In this document: positions 49,499 through 60,181 of the stretch, one piece after another
Layout of the letters: every line of letters starts with the position of its first letter
How positions within the stretch are numbered: position 1 is the first letter of the stretch
From: Prauserella rugosa
GTDB lineage: Bacteria; Actinomycetota; Actinomycetes; Mycobacteriales; Pseudonocardiaceae
Length of the DNA: 64,000 bases
NCBI RefSeq assembly: GCF_000719975.1
Contig: NZ_JOIJ01000012.1
Span: forward strand, 1 to 64,000
Direction: 5' to 3'
Made by a program: the position numbers and the translations under genes
Notes under the pieces: model-generated
What the model was told of the DNA's origin: nothing
The model's input: only the letters and a program-made list of their open reading frames with translations
Databases searched by the model: none

Positions 49499-50332
49499 TC
49501 AGCCGACCTCGAGCTGAGCCAGCACGGGCAGGTGGTCGGAGGCCTCCGGCTCGTCGGTGAGAACGCGGGCGGTGGTCGGTGTCACCTCGTCGCCCACGTA
49601 GATGTGGTCGATGCGCTTGTCGGGGTTCTCCGACGGCAGCGTCGCACCGGGCCCCTCGCCCGCCACCGGCCACACGTCGGTGAACCGCTCCCGCAACGGC
49701 GCCAGCTCCTCGTCCCCCGGCAGCGCGTTCATGTCACCCACGAGCACCGTCGGCCGCGCCGGGTCGACCAGCTCGGCGATCTGCCTCGCCTGCGCCGCGC
49801 GGTCGGGCTGCGACGAGGCGGCCAGGTGCGTGTCGTACACGTGGACACGCTCGCCCCGGATGTTCAGCTCGGCGTGTAGCAGACCGCGCTGCTCCTGGTC
49901 GGGGGAGCGCTCCAGGTGCGTGTTCGACCAGTCGACGATCGGGTACCGCGACAGGATCGCCGTGCCGTACTGCACCCGCGGCTCGCCCGCGGCGGGCGGA
50001 TCCTCGTCGATGTTCGCCCCGAACACGACGTGGAAGCCGAGCCGATCGGCCAGCTCCCGCGCCTGGTCGGCCCAGTCGCTGCGCTCGGAGTAGTGCCGGT
50101 CGACCTCCTGCAGGCCCGCGACGTCCGCCCCACTGCGCGCGATGACCCGGGCGATGCGGTCGACGTCGAGTTCGCCGTCCGTGCCCTCCGCGTGGTGGAT
50201 GTTGAACGACAGCACGCGCAGCGACGCCCGGTCCGCGTGCTCGGCGCCGGCCGCCCCGCCGCCGAGCACGCTCGCCACCATCACGCTCACCACAATCACC
50301 CAGGACGTCGCCGCTTTCCGCAGACTCCGCAT
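49499..50332 (-). CDS. Secreted endonuclease/exonuclease/phosphatase-family protein
   Basis: 277 residues. An N-terminal signal peptide (ending near residue 30, GGGAAGAEHA) precedes an EEP domain with LSFNIHHAEG, LQEVD, LVGDMNALPGD and ASDHLPV, which together form the metal-dependent phosphodiesterase site. The substrate may be nucleic acid, sphingolipid or inositol phosphate, and the sequence does not decide. ATG 50332. It is alone on the minus strand, divergent from the DUF998 gene. Confidence 0.85.
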   Translation of the reverse strand: MRSLRKAATSWVIVVSVMVASVLGGGAAGAEHADRASLRVLSFNIHHAEGTDGELDVDRIARVIARSGADVAGLQEVDRHYSERSDWADQARELADRLGFHVVFGANIDEDPPAAGEPRVQYGTAILSRYPIVDWSNTHLERSPDQEQRGLLHAELNIRGERVHVYDTHLAASSQPDRAAQARQIAELVDPARPTVLVGDMNALPGDEELAPLRERFTDVWPVAGEGPGATLPSENPDKRIDHIYVGDEVTPTTARVLTDEPEASDHLPVLAQLEVG

Positions 50333-50510
50333 CCGTGTACCCCAGTCGTCGTTCGCTCGATCGCTGAAACCCTCGGGTGATCGTGTCGACCGTGGAAGGC
50401 GCCCCGGTAAGGCCGGTATGAACGCCGGTGCAACGACGTGGATACGGTGAACCCATACATTTCCGGCATCGCTGCGGTGCCGGCCACGAGGAGGGGGCGT
50501 CGACGAGGCA

Positions 50511-51260
50511 ATGTGGCTGATGTCCGCGGTCGTACTCGGCTGCCTCGCACTGTGCGTGGCGCTCCGGCGACGGCCGGCAGCCCGGACGATCGTCGGCGCG
50601 CTCGCCTGGACGCTGGGGATCGCCTACTTCGCGGTGGAACTGCCGGCCGTCGCGGCGTCGGCCGCGCCCTACGACCCGCTCGTACAGCCGATGAGCGACC
50701 TCGGCGTCACCACGTGCGGCACCGGCACCTATCCCCTGGCCGACTACGCCATCTGCTCCCCGTGGCACGACGCCGTGAACTGGGCGTTCCTGCTCAGCGG
50801 GCTCGTGGTCGCGCTCGGGGCGTGGTGCCTGCACCCGGTCGGCGCCCGGCCGGGAGCACACCGAAGCCGGCGCAGCATCCTCGCCGCGACGCTCCTGGTG
50901 ACGTGGGGCCTGAGCATGGCCTCCTCCGGACTCTTCCCCGCCGACACGCACTTCTGGACCCACACGCTGCTGGCCGTTCCGGGGATGGTGGTCCACATCC
51001 CGGCGCTGCTGGTGCTCCGCGCGGCACTGCGTGACGCGCGGCCCGGCCTCGCGCGGTGGACCGGGATCTGCGCGACTGTCTCGATCGCCACGCTCACCGG
51101 CGTGGTCGCCGCGCCGTTGGTCCCCGGCCTCGGTGAGCTCGGCGGCCTCCTGCAACGCCTGCTGTACGCGGTGGTGTGGGTGTGGACACTCGGTGTCGCC
51201 GCCGCGACCGCGGTCACCGCCGCCCGGTCGGCAGGCGCGCAACACGGCCGCGGCACCTGA
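50511..51260 (+). CDS. DUF998-family integral membrane protein
   Basis: 249 residues with six or seven hydrophobic helices. The pattern LVQPMSDLGVTTCG, then ICSPWHDAVNWAFLLSG, fits the DUF998 family of unknown function. Two Cys in the first external loop could form a disulfide. It ends 41 bp before the nuclease gene and may be co-transcribed with it. Confidence 0.7.
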   Translation: MWLMSAVVLGCLALCVALRRRPAARTIVGALAWTLGIAYFAVELPAVAASAAPYDPLVQPMSDLGVTTCGTGTYPLADYAICSPWHDAVNWAFLLSGLVVALGAWCLHPVGARPGAHRSRRSILAATLLVTWGLSMASSGLFPADTHFWTHTLLAVPGMVVHIPALLVLRAALRDARPGLARWTGICATVSIATLTGVVAAPLVPGLGELGGLLQRLLYAVVWVWTLGVAAATAVTAARSAGAQHGRGT

Positions 51261-51301
51261 CGACCGCGGATTGTCGGTGCCCGCCACTACGGTTCGCGAT
51301 C

Positions 51302-52993
51302 ATGCAGCTGGCTTTCGACGAACTGGGCACCCCGCTGCGCGACGTCACCTTCGTGATCGTCGACCTCGAGACCACGGGCGCCGCGCCAGGGCCCGACGGC
51401 ATCACCGAGATCGGCGCCGTGAAGGTCCGGGGCGGCGAGGTGATCGGAGAATTCGGCACGCTCGTCGATCCCCGCTCGGCCATCCCACCGCAGATCGTCG
51501 AGCTCACGGGCATCACGACGGCGATGGTCCAGTCCGCACCACCCATCGAACAGGTGCTGCCCGCCTTCCTCGAGTTCGCGGCCGGGGCCGTCCTCGTCGC
51601 CCACAACGCCGGTTTCGACACGCGGTTCCTGCGCGCCGCCTGCGAGGGCCACGGGTACGCATGGCCCAAACCCACCGTCGTCTGCACGCTCCAGTTGTCG
51701 CGGCGCGTGCTGTCCACCCAGGACACCCGGTCGCATCGGCTGTCGGCACTGGCGCGGCTGTTCGGCGCCGCGACCACGCCGACACACCGGGCGCTCGACG
51801 ACGCCCACGCAACCGTCGACGTGCTCCACGGACTGCTCGAACGCCTCGGCTCGCTCGGCGTGCACTCCCTCGAGGAGCTGCTGGACTACCTGCCGGACGT
51901 CACCCCCGCTCAGCGCCGGAAACGCTCCCTCGCCGCGCATCTGCCCGAGCGACCCGGTGTGTACCTGTTCCGCGGGCCCGGTGACGAGGTGCTGTACGTC
52001 GGCACCGCACGCAACCTCCGCCGGCGGGTGCGGCAGTACTTCACCGGTTCGGAGTCGCGGGGCCGGATGCGCGAGATGGTCGCGCTGGCCGAACGGGTCG
52101 ACGGGATCGAATGCTCGCACGCGCTCGAAGCCCAGGTCCGCGAGCTACGCCTGTTGGCCGCCCACCGGCCGGCCTACAACCGCCGCTCGAAGAACCCGCA
52201 CACCCAGTGGTGGGTGGTGCTCACCGACGAACCGTTCCCGCGGCTCTCGGTGGTCCGCTCGGAGCGCGACGGCGCACTGGGGCCGTTCGGCTCGCAGGCC
52301 CGTGCGAAGACCGCCGCCGACACCCTCGCCGGTGCCGTCGGCCTGCGCACCTGCACCCAGCGCATCCCCGTCCGCGATCCCCGGGGCACGCCGTGTGTCC
52401 TCGCCGAGATGGGCCGCTGCGGAGCCCCCTGCGCAGGCAGGCAGACCGTCGAGGACTACGCCCCTTCGGTCCGTGCCGCCGCCGACCTCGTGGCGGGCCA
52501 GGGCGACGCGCCCCTGTGGTCCGCGCGCTCCCACATCGAGGAACTCGCTGAGGGCGGGCACTTCGAACAGGCCGCACGCCGCCGCGACGAGCTGGTCACC
52601 CTGTTACGTGGGGTCGGCAAGGCTCACCGGCTCGCCGCGCTGGCCGCGATCGAGGAGCTCGTCGCCGCCGCTCCGGACGGCTCGGGCGGTTGGCAGTTCG
52701 CGGTCGTCCGGCACGGCAGGCTCGCCTCCGCGGGCACGGCCGTACGGGGCGTGCCGCCCATGCCGGTCGTGGACCAGCTCGTGGCCTCTGCCGAAACGGT
52801 GCTGCCCTCCCCCGGCCCGCTACGGGGCGCACCCGCCGAGGAGACGGCCCTGTTGCTGCGCTGGCTCACCGCACCCGGCGTGCGGCTGGTCCGCACCACC
52901 ACGCCGTGGTCCGAACCGGCGGCGGGTGCCGGCGGCTGGGGCCCGTGGCTCGACAAGGTCGCGACGGCGGCCACGCTGGAGAACATCGCGTGA
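51302..52993 (+). CDS. DEDDh exonuclease fused to a GIY-YIG (UvrC N-terminal-like) nuclease
   Basis: 563 residues. Residues about 15-185 form a DnaQ-type DEDDh 3'-5' exonuclease (VDLETTGAAPG, HNAGFDTRFL, HRALDDAHATVDVL). Residues about 215-300 form a GIY-YIG nuclease (PGVYLFRGPGDEVLYVGTARNLRRRVRQYF). The rest has a UvrC-like Cys-containing segment (MGRCGAPCAG) and a C-terminal accessory region. This fusion is known across actinobacteria and thought to act in DNA repair. ATG 51302 precedes the exonuclease fold by few residues. Confidence 0.9.
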   Translation: MQLAFDELGTPLRDVTFVIVDLETTGAAPGPDGITEIGAVKVRGGEVIGEFGTLVDPRSAIPPQIVELTGITTAMVQSAPPIEQVLPAFLEFAAGAVLVAHNAGFDTRFLRAACEGHGYAWPKPTVVCTLQLSRRVLSTQDTRSHRLSALARLFGAATTPTHRALDDAHATVDVLHGLLERLGSLGVHSLEELLDYLPDVTPAQRRKRSLAAHLPERPGVYLFRGPGDEVLYVGTARNLRRRVRQYFTGSESRGRMREMVALAERVDGIECSHALEAQVRELRLLAAHRPAYNRRSKNPHTQWWVVLTDEPFPRLSVVRSERDGALGPFGSQARAKTAADTLAGAVGLRTCTQRIPVRDPRGTPCVLAEMGRCGAPCAGRQTVEDYAPSVRAAADLVAGQGDAPLWSARSHIEELAEGGHFEQAARRRDELVTLLRGVGKAHRLAALAAIEELVAAAPDGSGGWQFAVVRHGRLASAGTAVRGVPPMPVVDQLVASAETVLPSPGPLRGAPAEETALLLRWLTAPGVRLVRTTTPWSEPAAGAGGWGPWLDKVATAATLENIA

Positions 52994-53093
52994 GTCACAA
53001 CCACGCTCCGAGTCCGGCAGGCGCGTGGACCACGGTGTCGCCCGCGGACATCTAGGATCACCGCATGACCGTACGTTCCCCCAGGAGGCCAGT

Positions 53094-53378
53094 GTGATCA
53101 CCGCGATCGTCCTCATCAGCGCAGCAGCCGACCGGATTCCCGAAACGGCACAGCAGATCGCGGACATCGAGGGCGTGTCCCAGGTCTACTCGTGCGCGGG
53201 CGACGTCGACCTCATCGCCATCGTGCGCGTCACGTCGCACGAAGACCTCGCGGCGCTCATCCCGGCGAAGATCAGCAAGGTCGACGGTGTGGTGAACACC
53301 GACACGCACATCGCCTTCCGCTCGTACTCCAGCGCCGACACCGACTCGGCCTTCGAGATCGGCATCGAGTCCGCCTGA
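53094..53378 (+). CDS. Lrp/AsnC-type ligand-binding (RAM) domain protein
   Basis: 94 residues, a stand-alone RAM domain without a DNA-binding helix-turn-helix. Features are ITAIVLISAAADRIPETAQQI and VYSCAGDVDLIAIVRV. Such proteins bind amino acids as dimers or octamers and may modulate other regulators. GTG start behind AGGAGG. It lies between the nuclease and the convergent bc1 operon and ends in a strong terminator. Confidence 0.87.
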   Translation: MITAIVLISAAADRIPETAQQIADIEGVSQVYSCAGDVDLIAIVRVTSHEDLAALIPAKISKVDGVVNTDTHIAFRSYSSADTDSAFEIGIESA

Positions 53379-53418
53379 CCACCCGCAGGGACCGCTCCGT
53401 GGGACGGGTCCCCATCGG

Positions 53419-53467
53419 ACACGACAAGGGCGCCCCGGTCGCAATGACCGGGGCGCCCTTGTCGTGT
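53419..53467. terminator. Bidirectional terminator between RAM-domain gene and qcrB
   Basis: The 21-base arm ACACGACAAGGGCGCCCCGG-T (53419-53439) and its exact complement (53447-53467) enclose a 7-nt loop. The gap is between convergent genes. Confidence 0.85.
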
Positions 53468-53475
53468 GTGCCTCG

Positions 53476-55182
53476 TTACTCCCGCGTGCCCGAGCCCGCA
53501 GGCGAGCCCTGCGAGGCGTCGGTGTCCGCGGTGTCGGCGCTGTCGGCCGAGTCCGAGGACTCCAGCTCGCGAGCACGCTGCTGACGCTCGTGCTCGGCGT
53601 GCGCGGCCTTGAGGGCGGCCGTCTCGTCGGCCGGGTCCGGCGACCACCAGCCGCCCGCGACCGGCTGACCCGACGAGCCCAGCTTGTTCATCTTCTTCGG
53701 CACCGGCGCGCCCTGGTACTCCAGCGGCAGCGGGTGACCGTGGTCGTCCACCGGGCCGAGCGGCTGGTGGACCTCGATGAACTCACCGTGCGGCAGGCGC
53801 TTGATGATGCCCGTCTCGATGCCGTGCTCCAGCACTTCCCGGTCGGATCGCTGCAAGCCGATGCAGATCCGGTACGTGATGAAGTACGCCAGCGGCGGCA
53901 GCAGCAGGATGCCGATCCGACCCATCCACGTCGTCGCGTTCAACGAGATGTCGAAGGCGAACGCGAAGATGTCGTTGAAGCCGGACATCTCCAGCACCAT
54001 GAAGAACGTCAGCGCCATGACGCCGAGACTCGTCCGTACCGGTGCGTCCCGCGGACGCTGCAACAGGTTGTGGTGCGCGGTGTCCTTCGACAGCTTCCGT
54101 TCGATGAACGGGTAGGCGATGAACACCGTGAACAGGATGCCCATTCCGATCGCACCGGCGAAGAACACCGGCGGCACCGTGTAGTTGCCGATGTACAGCT
54201 CCCACGCGGGCCAGATACGGAGGATGCCGTCCGCCCACGCCATGTACCAGTCGGGCTGCGAACCGGCCGACACCTGGGACGGGTTGTACGGGCCGATGTG
54301 CCACACCGCGTTGATCTGGAACAAGCCCGACATCAGCGCGATGAACCCGGTGACGACCGCGAAGAAGGCACCCGCCTTGACGGCGAACACCGGCATGATC
54401 CGGACGCCGACGACGTTGGTCTCCTTGCGCTTCACGCCGGGGAACTGCGTGTGCTTCTGGTACCAGACCAGCGCCAGGTGCACCGCGACGAGCGCGAGCA
54501 TGATGCCCGGGATGATCAGGATGTGCAGCGTGTACATCCTCGGCACGATCACCGTGCCCGGGAACTCGCCACCGAACAGCGCCCAGTGCAGCCACGTGCC
54601 GACCACCGGCACCGACAGCACGATGCCGGACAGCGTCGCGCGGATACCGGTACCGGACAGCAGGTCGTCCGGCAGCGAGTAGCCGAAGAAGCCTTCGAAC
54701 GCGCCCAGGATCAGCAGCAGCGCACCGATGATCCAGTTGGCCTCACGCGGGCGCCGGAACGCACCGGTGAAGAACACGCGCAGCATGTGCACGACCATCG
54801 ACGCGACGAAGATCAACGCCGCCCAGTGGTGCACCTGCCGGACGAACAGACCGCCCCGGACCTCGAACGAGATCTCGAGCGTGCTCGCCATCGCGCGGGA
54901 CATCTCGATGCCCTGCAGGTTCTCGTACGGCCCCTCGTAGACGACCTCGGCCATCGACGGGTCGAAGAACAGCGTCAGGTAGACGCCCGAGAGGATGACG
55001 ATGATGAAGCTGTAGAGCGCGATCTCCCCGAGCAGGAACGACCAGTGCGTCGGGAAGACCTTGTTCATCTGGTGCCGCAGGCCCTTGGACAGCACGTACC
55101 GCTGGTCGGCGTTGTTCGCCGCCTCGGAGGCGTGCCGGGTGAGAGCGCTGGAGCCCTTGGTCGGTGTCGTCAGTGAGCTCAT
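53476..55182 (-). CDS. qcrB: Cytochrome bc1 complex cytochrome b subunit (QcrB)
   Basis: 568 residues. The N-terminal cytochrome b core has paired His ligands in helices B and D ([20 protein letters not shown] and the [14 protein letters not shown] to AVHLALVW region) and the quinol-oxidation region with PVW-type loops. A long hydrophilic C-terminal extension is typical of actinobacteria. It binds haems bL and bH and oxidises menaquinol in the bc1-aa3 supercomplex. It is the last gene of ctaE-qcrCAB and overlaps qcrA by 4 bp. Confidence 0.96.
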   Translation of the reverse strand: MSSLTTPTKGSSALTRHASEAANNADQRYVLSKGLRHQMNKVFPTHWSFLLGEIALYSFIIVILSGVYLTLFFDPSMAEVVYEGPYENLQGIEMSRAMASTLEISFEVRGGLFVRQVHHWAALIFVASMVVHMLRVFFTGAFRRPREANWIIGALLLILGAFEGFFGYSLPDDLLSGTGIRATLSGIVLSVPVVGTWLHWALFGGEFPGTVIVPRMYTLHILIIPGIMLALVAVHLALVWYQKHTQFPGVKRKETNVVGVRIMPVFAVKAGAFFAVVTGFIALMSGLFQINAVWHIGPYNPSQVSAGSQPDWYMAWADGILRIWPAWELYIGNYTVPPVFFAGAIGMGILFTVFIAYPFIERKLSKDTAHHNLLQRPRDAPVRTSLGVMALTFFMVLEMSGFNDIFAFAFDISLNATTWMGRIGILLLPPLAYFITYRICIGLQRSDREVLEHGIETGIIKRLPHGEFIEVHQPLGPVDDHGHPLPLEYQGAPVPKKMNKLGSSGQPVAGGWWSPDPADETAALKAAHAEHERQQRARELESSDSADSADTADTDASQGSPAGSGTRE

Positions 55183-56324
55183 GACTTGCGCTCCCAGAAA
55201 CCGGGTCCGATCGGCTCGATGAAGTCGTGCCGGGCGATGAGGTAACCATCACTGTGCACCGTGATGGGCAGCTGCGCGAGCGCACGCGTGGCGGGCCCGA
55301 ACACGGGCTTGGCGTACTGGAGCGCGTCGAACTGCGACTGGTGGCACGGGCACAGGATGCGGTTCGTCTGCTGCTCGTACAGCGACGTGGGGCACCCGAC
55401 GTGGCTGCAGATCTTCGTGAAGGCGAAGAAGTCGCCGTAGTTGAAGTCCTCCTGGCCCTTGCGCTTGACGGCCCTCGCGGCGTCGTCCGGGCGCAGGCGG
55501 ATCAGCATGACGGGGTTGTCACTGCGGCGGACCGCGTGCAGCAGCGCCTCGTGGTCACCACGCTCCGACTCACGGAACGGGAACACCGTCTCCATGCCAC
55601 CCGCGTCGATCTCCTCGGGACGCACGAGCGAGACCTCGTTCGCGTCGCCGGTGTGCCGCCGCAGGTAGACGATCTCGCCCGGGTACTGGGGCTGCCAGCC
55701 GGTGTGGACGAGGCCGTCCTTGTTGTCGGCGTCGGCGTGCGGGTCCTTGATGAACGACGCCACCGGCAGCGCGACCACGCCGAGGCCCAGTGCACCGACG
55801 CCGAGGCCCGCCGTCCGCTTGATCATCGAGCGGCGGCCGATCGTGGAACGCTCACCGGCGTCCGCGAGGTGCGCGACGATGGTCTTGCGGTCGACCTCGG
55901 GCGAGCCCTCACCCATGTTGTCCGTGCGCTGCTGGATCGCCGTCTCGTTCGGGATGAACTTCTTGGCGTACAGCAGCACGCCGAAGGCGATGCTCAGCAC
56001 CGAGATACCGAGCGTGATGCCCAGCACCGGGGTGTAGAGGCTGTACCAGAAGTGGGCGGTCTCGTTGCCCCGCGGCTCGTACTGCCACGGCCACCAGATG
56101 AGCGCCACGACGAAGGCCAGCCCGGCCAGCGCCGCGACCAGGAACCACAGCGCCACGGCCCGCTCGGCCCGCTTCTCCGCCTTGGTCCCCTTGACCGGCC
56201 ACGGGTCCGGATAATCGACGATCTCGACACCGTCCAGCTGGCCACCCAGCTTGACGAGGTCGTCGCGGTTCATCTCCGCGAGCTCCTCGTCCGAAGGACG
56301 GGGTCCTGGCTCGTTGCCACTCAT
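55179..56324 (-). CDS. qcrA: Rieske iron-sulfur subunit of the bc1 complex (QcrA)
   Basis: 381 residues, long as in other actinobacteria, with three membrane helices before the soluble domain. The Rieske cluster motifs CSHVGC and CPCHQSQF are intact near residues 300-330. It transfers electrons from menaquinol to the dihaem QcrC. ATG 56324 (MSGNEPGP) is 2 bp downstream of qcrC; a longer in-frame extension has no support. Confidence 0.95.
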   Translation of the reverse strand: MSGNEPGPRPSDEELAEMNRDDLVKLGGQLDGVEIVDYPDPWPVKGTKAEKRAERAVALWFLVAALAGLAFVVALIWWPWQYEPRGNETAHFWYSLYTPVLGITLGISVLSIAFGVLLYAKKFIPNETAIQQRTDNMGEGSPEVDRKTIVAHLADAGERSTIGRRSMIKRTAGLGVGALGLGVVALPVASFIKDPHADADNKDGLVHTGWQPQYPGEIVYLRRHTGDANEVSLVRPEEIDAGGMETVFPFRESERGDHEALLHAVRRSDNPVMLIRLRPDDAARAVKRKGQEDFNYGDFFAFTKICSHVGCPTSLYEQQTNRILCPCHQSQFDALQYAKPVFGPATRALAQLPITVHSDGYLIARHDFIEPIGPGFWERKS

Positions 56325-56326
56325 GC

Positions 56327-57154
56327 CTATGCCCTCGATCCAATCCACAGGGTGGCGCCGATCAGAGCGCCGATCCCCACGACCCACGCGATGACGCCTT
56401 CGGAGGCCGGTCCGAGGCCACCCAGCGAGTTACCACCCGGCTGGTTGTTGCCGTCGCTGACCGACTTCACGTAGGCGACGATGTCCTGCTTCTCCTCAGG
56501 AGTCAGCTGCCGGTCCGAGAACTTCGGCATGTTCTGCGGGCCGGACTGCATCGCGGTGTAAATCTCGTCCTCGCTCGCCGGGGCGAGTTCGGGCGCGTAC
56601 TTGCCCGACGAGAGCGCACCGCCCTGGCCGGTGAAGTTGTGACAGGACGCGCAGTTGAGGCGGAACAGCTCGCCACCACGAGCCGGGTTGTCCCCCTGGA
56701 GCGCCTCGCCCGTCTCGTTCGGTTTCTGCGGGCCGCCACCGTGCGCCTGGATGTAGGCGCCGAGCGCGTCGATCTCCTCGGGCGTGTACTTCGGCGGCTT
56801 GCGCGCGGCCTGTGCCTCCTGGCGCACCATCGGCATCCGGCCGCTGGAGACCTGGAAGTACACCGCCGACTCGCCGACACCCACGAGGCTCGGGCCCTTG
56901 TCCTCGACGCCCTCGAGGTTCGAGCCGTGGCACGAGATGCAGGTGTTGTTGTAGATCTGCTCGCCCTTGCGCATCTGGGCGGGATCGGCCTGCGCCTGGG
57001 CCGTCTGGGGCTCGGGAGCGAACACGGCGTACAGCCCGCCTGCGCCGATCAACGCCATCGCGAGCGCGGCGAATCCGGCGACACGCCTACGGAACTTCGA
57101 GCGGCGCCCCGCTCGCCGGTCGCCCGTCGTGGCGGGCTTCTTCGTGGAGGTCAT
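56327..57154 (-). CDS. qcrC: Dihaem cytochrome c subunit of the bc1 complex (QcrC)
   Basis: 275 residues. An N-terminal membrane anchor is followed by two cytochrome c domains with CISCH and CASCH haem motifs, and a C-terminal membrane helix closes the protein. Actinobacteria lack soluble cytochrome c, and QcrC passes electrons directly to the aa3 oxidase. ATG 57154 is preferred over TTG 57166. Confidence 0.95.
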   Translation of the reverse strand: MTSTKKPATTGDRRAGRRSKFRRRVAGFAALAMALIGAGGLYAVFAPEPQTAQAQADPAQMRKGEQIYNNTCISCHGSNLEGVEDKGPSLVGVGESAVYFQVSSGRMPMVRQEAQAARKPPKYTPEEIDALGAYIQAHGGGPQKPNETGEALQGDNPARGGELFRLNCASCHNFTGQGGALSSGKYAPELAPASEDEIYTAMQSGPQNMPKFSDRQLTPEEKQDIVAYVKSVSDGNNQPGGNSLGGLGPASEGVIAWVVGIGALIGATLWIGSRA

Positions 57155-57220
57155 CTTCTGCGGCAACCCTTGCTGTCAGTTCGGCCGTACTTGGAAGAAC
57201 GGATCACAGTGGTCAATGCG

Positions 57221-57850
57221 TCAGGGGACGATGTAGATCACCGCGAACAGGCCGATCCACACGATGTCGACGAAGTGCCAGTAGTACGACACGACGATGG
57301 CCGAGGTGGCCTGCGCCGGTGTGAACTTGCTCAGCTTCGTCCGGATGAGCAGGTAGACGAACGCGATCAGGCCACCGATGACGTGCAGTCCGTGGAAGCC
57401 GGTCGTCAGGAAGAAGACGGTGCCGTACGCACCGGAGGGGATCGTCACACCCTCGCTGATCAACGTGATGTACTCGCCGGCCTGCCCGAGCACGAAGACC
57501 GTGCCCATGAGCAGCGTGATCAGGTACCAGCGGCGCAAGCCGAAGACGTCACCGCGTTCGGCGGCGAACACGCCGAACTGACAGGTGAACGACGACGCCA
57601 CCAGGATGACGGTGAACGGCAGCGCGTAGGCGATGTCCAAGTGGATCAGCTCGCCGGTGGCCTCGTTCACCGGCGGCCAGTGGCCGGTGTCGTTCTGCGC
57701 CTTGACCGTGAAGAACATCGCGAACAGCCCGGCGAAGAACATGAGCTCGCTGGACAGCCAGACGATGGTCCCGACGCTGACCATGTTCGGCCGGTTGAGC
57801 GAGTGCACTCGCTGGCTGATGTTGGGAGCTGCCGTTGTCACGAGTCGCAT
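57221..57850 (-). CDS. ctaE: Cytochrome c oxidase subunit III (CtaE)
   Basis: 209 residues, about five helices, with the family's [21 protein letters not shown] and FHGLHVIGG segments and the C-terminal [14 protein letters not shown]. It is part of the aa3 oxidase that reduces oxygen. First gene of the conserved ctaE-qcrC-qcrA-qcrB operon; ATG 57850. Confidence 0.95.
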   Translation of the reverse strand: MRLVTTAAPNISQRVHSLNRPNMVSVGTIVWLSSELMFFAGLFAMFFTVKAQNDTGHWPPVNEATGELIHLDIAYALPFTVILVASSFTCQFGVFAAERGDVFGLRRWYLITLLMGTVFVLGQAGEYITLISEGVTIPSGAYGTVFFLTTGFHGLHVIGGLIAFVYLLIRTKLSKFTPAQATSAIVVSYYWHFVDIVWIGLFAVIYIVP

Positions 57851-58062
57851 TATGTCTGCTCCCCTCCGGGCTGTGCAGGCCGGGTCCTACGGAGAGTCGT
57901 GGAAACCTCATGATCGCCGGGGTCGCTCCAGGTCGGGGCGTTGTCGGCCACCGGTGATCATCCTCGTCCGCGAGCAGGAGACGCGGCCGTGGGCCATGAC
58001 ATAACATCGACGCGCGGCAGCGACGAGGCTGCGCGCGAACCGGTGACATGGAGGACGGCAAC

Positions 58063-58473
58063 ATGACCGACCAGGCGAGGCGGATCCTCGTGTTCAGCCA
58101 CCGCCCCGAGGTCCGGGACGCGATCATGACCGCGATCGGCCGCAGGCCCGCTGCCGATCTGGGAACCGTGACCTACGTCGAGGTCTCCGGGGTCGGCGAC
58201 GTGCTCGCGGAGATGGACGAGGGGAACGTCGACCTCGCGATCCTCGACGGGGAGGCCCAGCCCACCGGCGGTATCGGACTGTGCAGGCAGCTCAAGAACG
58301 AGATCGAGCCCTGCCCGCCGATCGCCGTCGCCGTCCGGCGTGCCGACGACCGATGGCTCGCCACCTGGTCACAGGCGGACGCCGTCCTCGTGCATCCGCT
58401 CGACCCGCTCACCGCAGCCGAAACCATCGCCGAGGTGTTGCGCACGCAGCACCTCACACCAGTACAGGGTTGA
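58063..58473 (+). CDS. Small receiver-like protein
   Basis: 136 residues resembling a response-regulator receiver without an output domain. It has ILVFSHRPEVRDAI at the start and LAILDGEAQP where a phospho-acceptor Asp would lie, but an Asp pair at the N-terminus is missing. The fold may therefore be used without phosphorylation. A homologue next to trpD and ctaE is common in actinobacteria. GGAGG 8 bp before ATG 58063 favours this start over ATG 58048. Confidence 0.72.
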   Translation: MTDQARRILVFSHRPEVRDAIMTAIGRRPAADLGTVTYVEVSGVGDVLAEMDEGNVDLAILDGEAQPTGGIGLCRQLKNEIEPCPPIAVAVRRADDRWLATWSQADAVLVHPLDPLTAAETIAEVLRTQHLTPVQG

Positions 58474-58482
58474 TCACCGCAC

Positions 58483-59544
58483 ATGACCGACGAACTCACC
58501 TGGCCCTCCGTCCTGGGCAGGCTCATCGACCGCGCCGATCTCTCCGAGACCGAGACCGCATGGGCGATGGACCAGATCATGTCCGACGCGGCGACCCCGT
58601 CCCAGATCGGCGGATTCGCCGTCGGGCTGAGGGCCAAGGGTGAGACGCCCGCCGAGATCGCGGGCATGGCCTCGGCCATGCTCGCCCACGCGCGCACGCT
58701 CGACATCGACTACCGGGCCGTCGACATCGTCGGCACCGGGGGCGACCGCGCGGGCTCGGTGAACATCTCGACGATGTCGTCCCTGGTCGTGGCAGCGGCG
58801 GGAGCGCCGGTCGTCAAGCACGGCAGCCGCGCGGCCTCGTCGAAGTCCGGTGCCGCGGATGTGCTCGAAACCATGGGTGTGGCAATCACCATGTCGCCGG
58901 AGAACGTCCTGCGGTGTGTCGAACAGGTCGGTATCGGGTTCTGTTTCGCCCCCGCGTTCCATCCCGCGCTGAAGTACGCGGGCGCCACGCGCAGGGAACT
59001 CGGCGTGCCCACGACGTTCAACATGCTGGGTCCGCTCAGCAACCCCGCCCAGCCGTCGGCGAGCCTCATCGGCTGCGCCTACAAGGACAAGACCCGGGTG
59101 CTCGCCGAGGTGTACGCCCAGCGTGGCCACGACGTGCTGCTCGTGCGGGGTGACGACGGTCTCGACGAGATCACCAACACGACCACCACGACGGCATGGG
59201 TCATCTCCGGTGGGCGGATCCACGAGACCACGATCGATCCGCGGGCTCTGGGCCTTCCTCTGAGCACGGAGGCCGATCTGAAGGGCGGAAGCCCGGAGGT
59301 GAACGCCAAGGTCGTCCACGAGCTCGTCAGCGGCAAACCGGGCCCCGTGCGCGACGCCGTCCTGCTGAACGCGGCCGGCGCACTGGCGGCCTACGAGGGC
59401 TTCCCCCGATTCTCCGCGGACGCGGACCTGACCGAGGAGCTGCGCGGGCAGCTGGCCCGGGCTGCCGAGGTCATCGACTCCGGCTCGGCCGCCGAGCTGC
59501 TGCAGAAGTGGATCTCCTTCTCGGCGACGACCGCGAACGACTGA
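58483..59544 (+). CDS. trpD: Anthranilate phosphoribosyltransferase
   Basis: 353 residues with the PRPP-binding loop GTGGDRAGSVNIST, KHGSRAASSKSGAADVLE and the NMLGPLSNPAQP motif. It joins anthranilate and PRPP in tryptophan synthesis. It is separated from other trp genes, as usual in actinobacteria, and lies 9 bp after the receiver-like gene. A terminator follows. Confidence 0.96.
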   Translation: MTDELTWPSVLGRLIDRADLSETETAWAMDQIMSDAATPSQIGGFAVGLRAKGETPAEIAGMASAMLAHARTLDIDYRAVDIVGTGGDRAGSVNISTMSSLVVAAAGAPVVKHGSRAASSKSGAADVLETMGVAITMSPENVLRCVEQVGIGFCFAPAFHPALKYAGATRRELGVPTTFNMLGPLSNPAQPSASLIGCAYKDKTRVLAEVYAQRGHDVLLVRGDDGLDEITNTTTTTAWVISGGRIHETTIDPRALGLPLSTEADLKGGSPEVNAKVVHELVSGKPGPVRDAVLLNAAGALAAYEGFPRFSADADLTEELRGQLARAAEVIDSGSAAELLQKWISFSATTAND

Positions 59545-59607
59545 ACACCGCTTCCGCCGGCGCCCGGCGCTCCGCACAGACCACCGCGCACAAACACGCC
59601 ACATAGA

Positions 59608-59645
59608 GCAAGCCCCGCTCCGTATCCGTCCGGAGCGGGGCTTGC
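59608..59645. terminator. Terminator between trpD and ctaF
   Basis: GCAAGCCCCGCTCCG (59608-59622) and its exact complement (59631-59645) around an 8-nt loop, between convergent genes. Confidence 0.85.
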
Positions 59646-59661
59646 CGTATGAGCGGTGAGA

Positions 59662-60081
59662 TCAGTGGTGGCTGGGTCCGGTGTGGTACTCGAACACCAG
59701 GCCGCCGATCGTGATGAGCAGGCCGATGATCGCGAAGATCAGCAGCCAGATCTGGAAAAACGCCAGCGCCACACCGCCGAGGGCCGCGCAGGCGGCGAGC
59801 CCGAACGGCCAGTAGCTGCCGGCGCTGAAGAAGCCCAGCTCACCGGCACCGTCGCTGACCTCGGCCTCCTCGTTGTCCTCGGGGCGGGCTGGGATGCGGC
59901 GGCCGACGAAGCGGATGTAGCTGCCGACCAGCAGCGTCAACCCGCCGGTCAGGATCAGTGCGACGGTGCCGATCGGCTCGACCCCGTCGTCGGTCATGAC
60001 GCCCGTCATCACGCCGTAGACGACCGCCACGAAGAACGCGAAGACCATGACGATGTCGAACAGCCTGGCTTCGTTCTTCAT
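59662..60081 (-). CDS. ctaF: Cytochrome c oxidase subunit IV, actinobacterial type (CtaF)
   Basis: 139 residues with four hydrophobic helices and a charged loop (ARPEDNEEAEVSDG). This small subunit is specific to actinobacterial aa3 oxidases. It lies 100 bp downstream of ctaC in the same orientation, the conserved ctaC-ctaF arrangement. Confidence 0.92.
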   Translation of the reverse strand: MKNEARLFDIVMVFAFFVAVVYGVMTGVMTDDGVEPIGTVALILTGGLTLLVGSYIRFVGRRIPARPEDNEEAEVSDGAGELGFFSAGSYWPFGLAACAALGGVALAFFQIWLLIFAIIGLLITIGGLVFEYHTGPSHH

Positions 60082-60181
60082 GTGCCCTGTGTCCTTACTG
60101 GTAGCTCAGCGTTCGTGATCAGAGTACTGAGTGGATCCGGTTGCTTCAGGTGGTTCCGCGGGGCCGCGCCGGCGAGGCCGG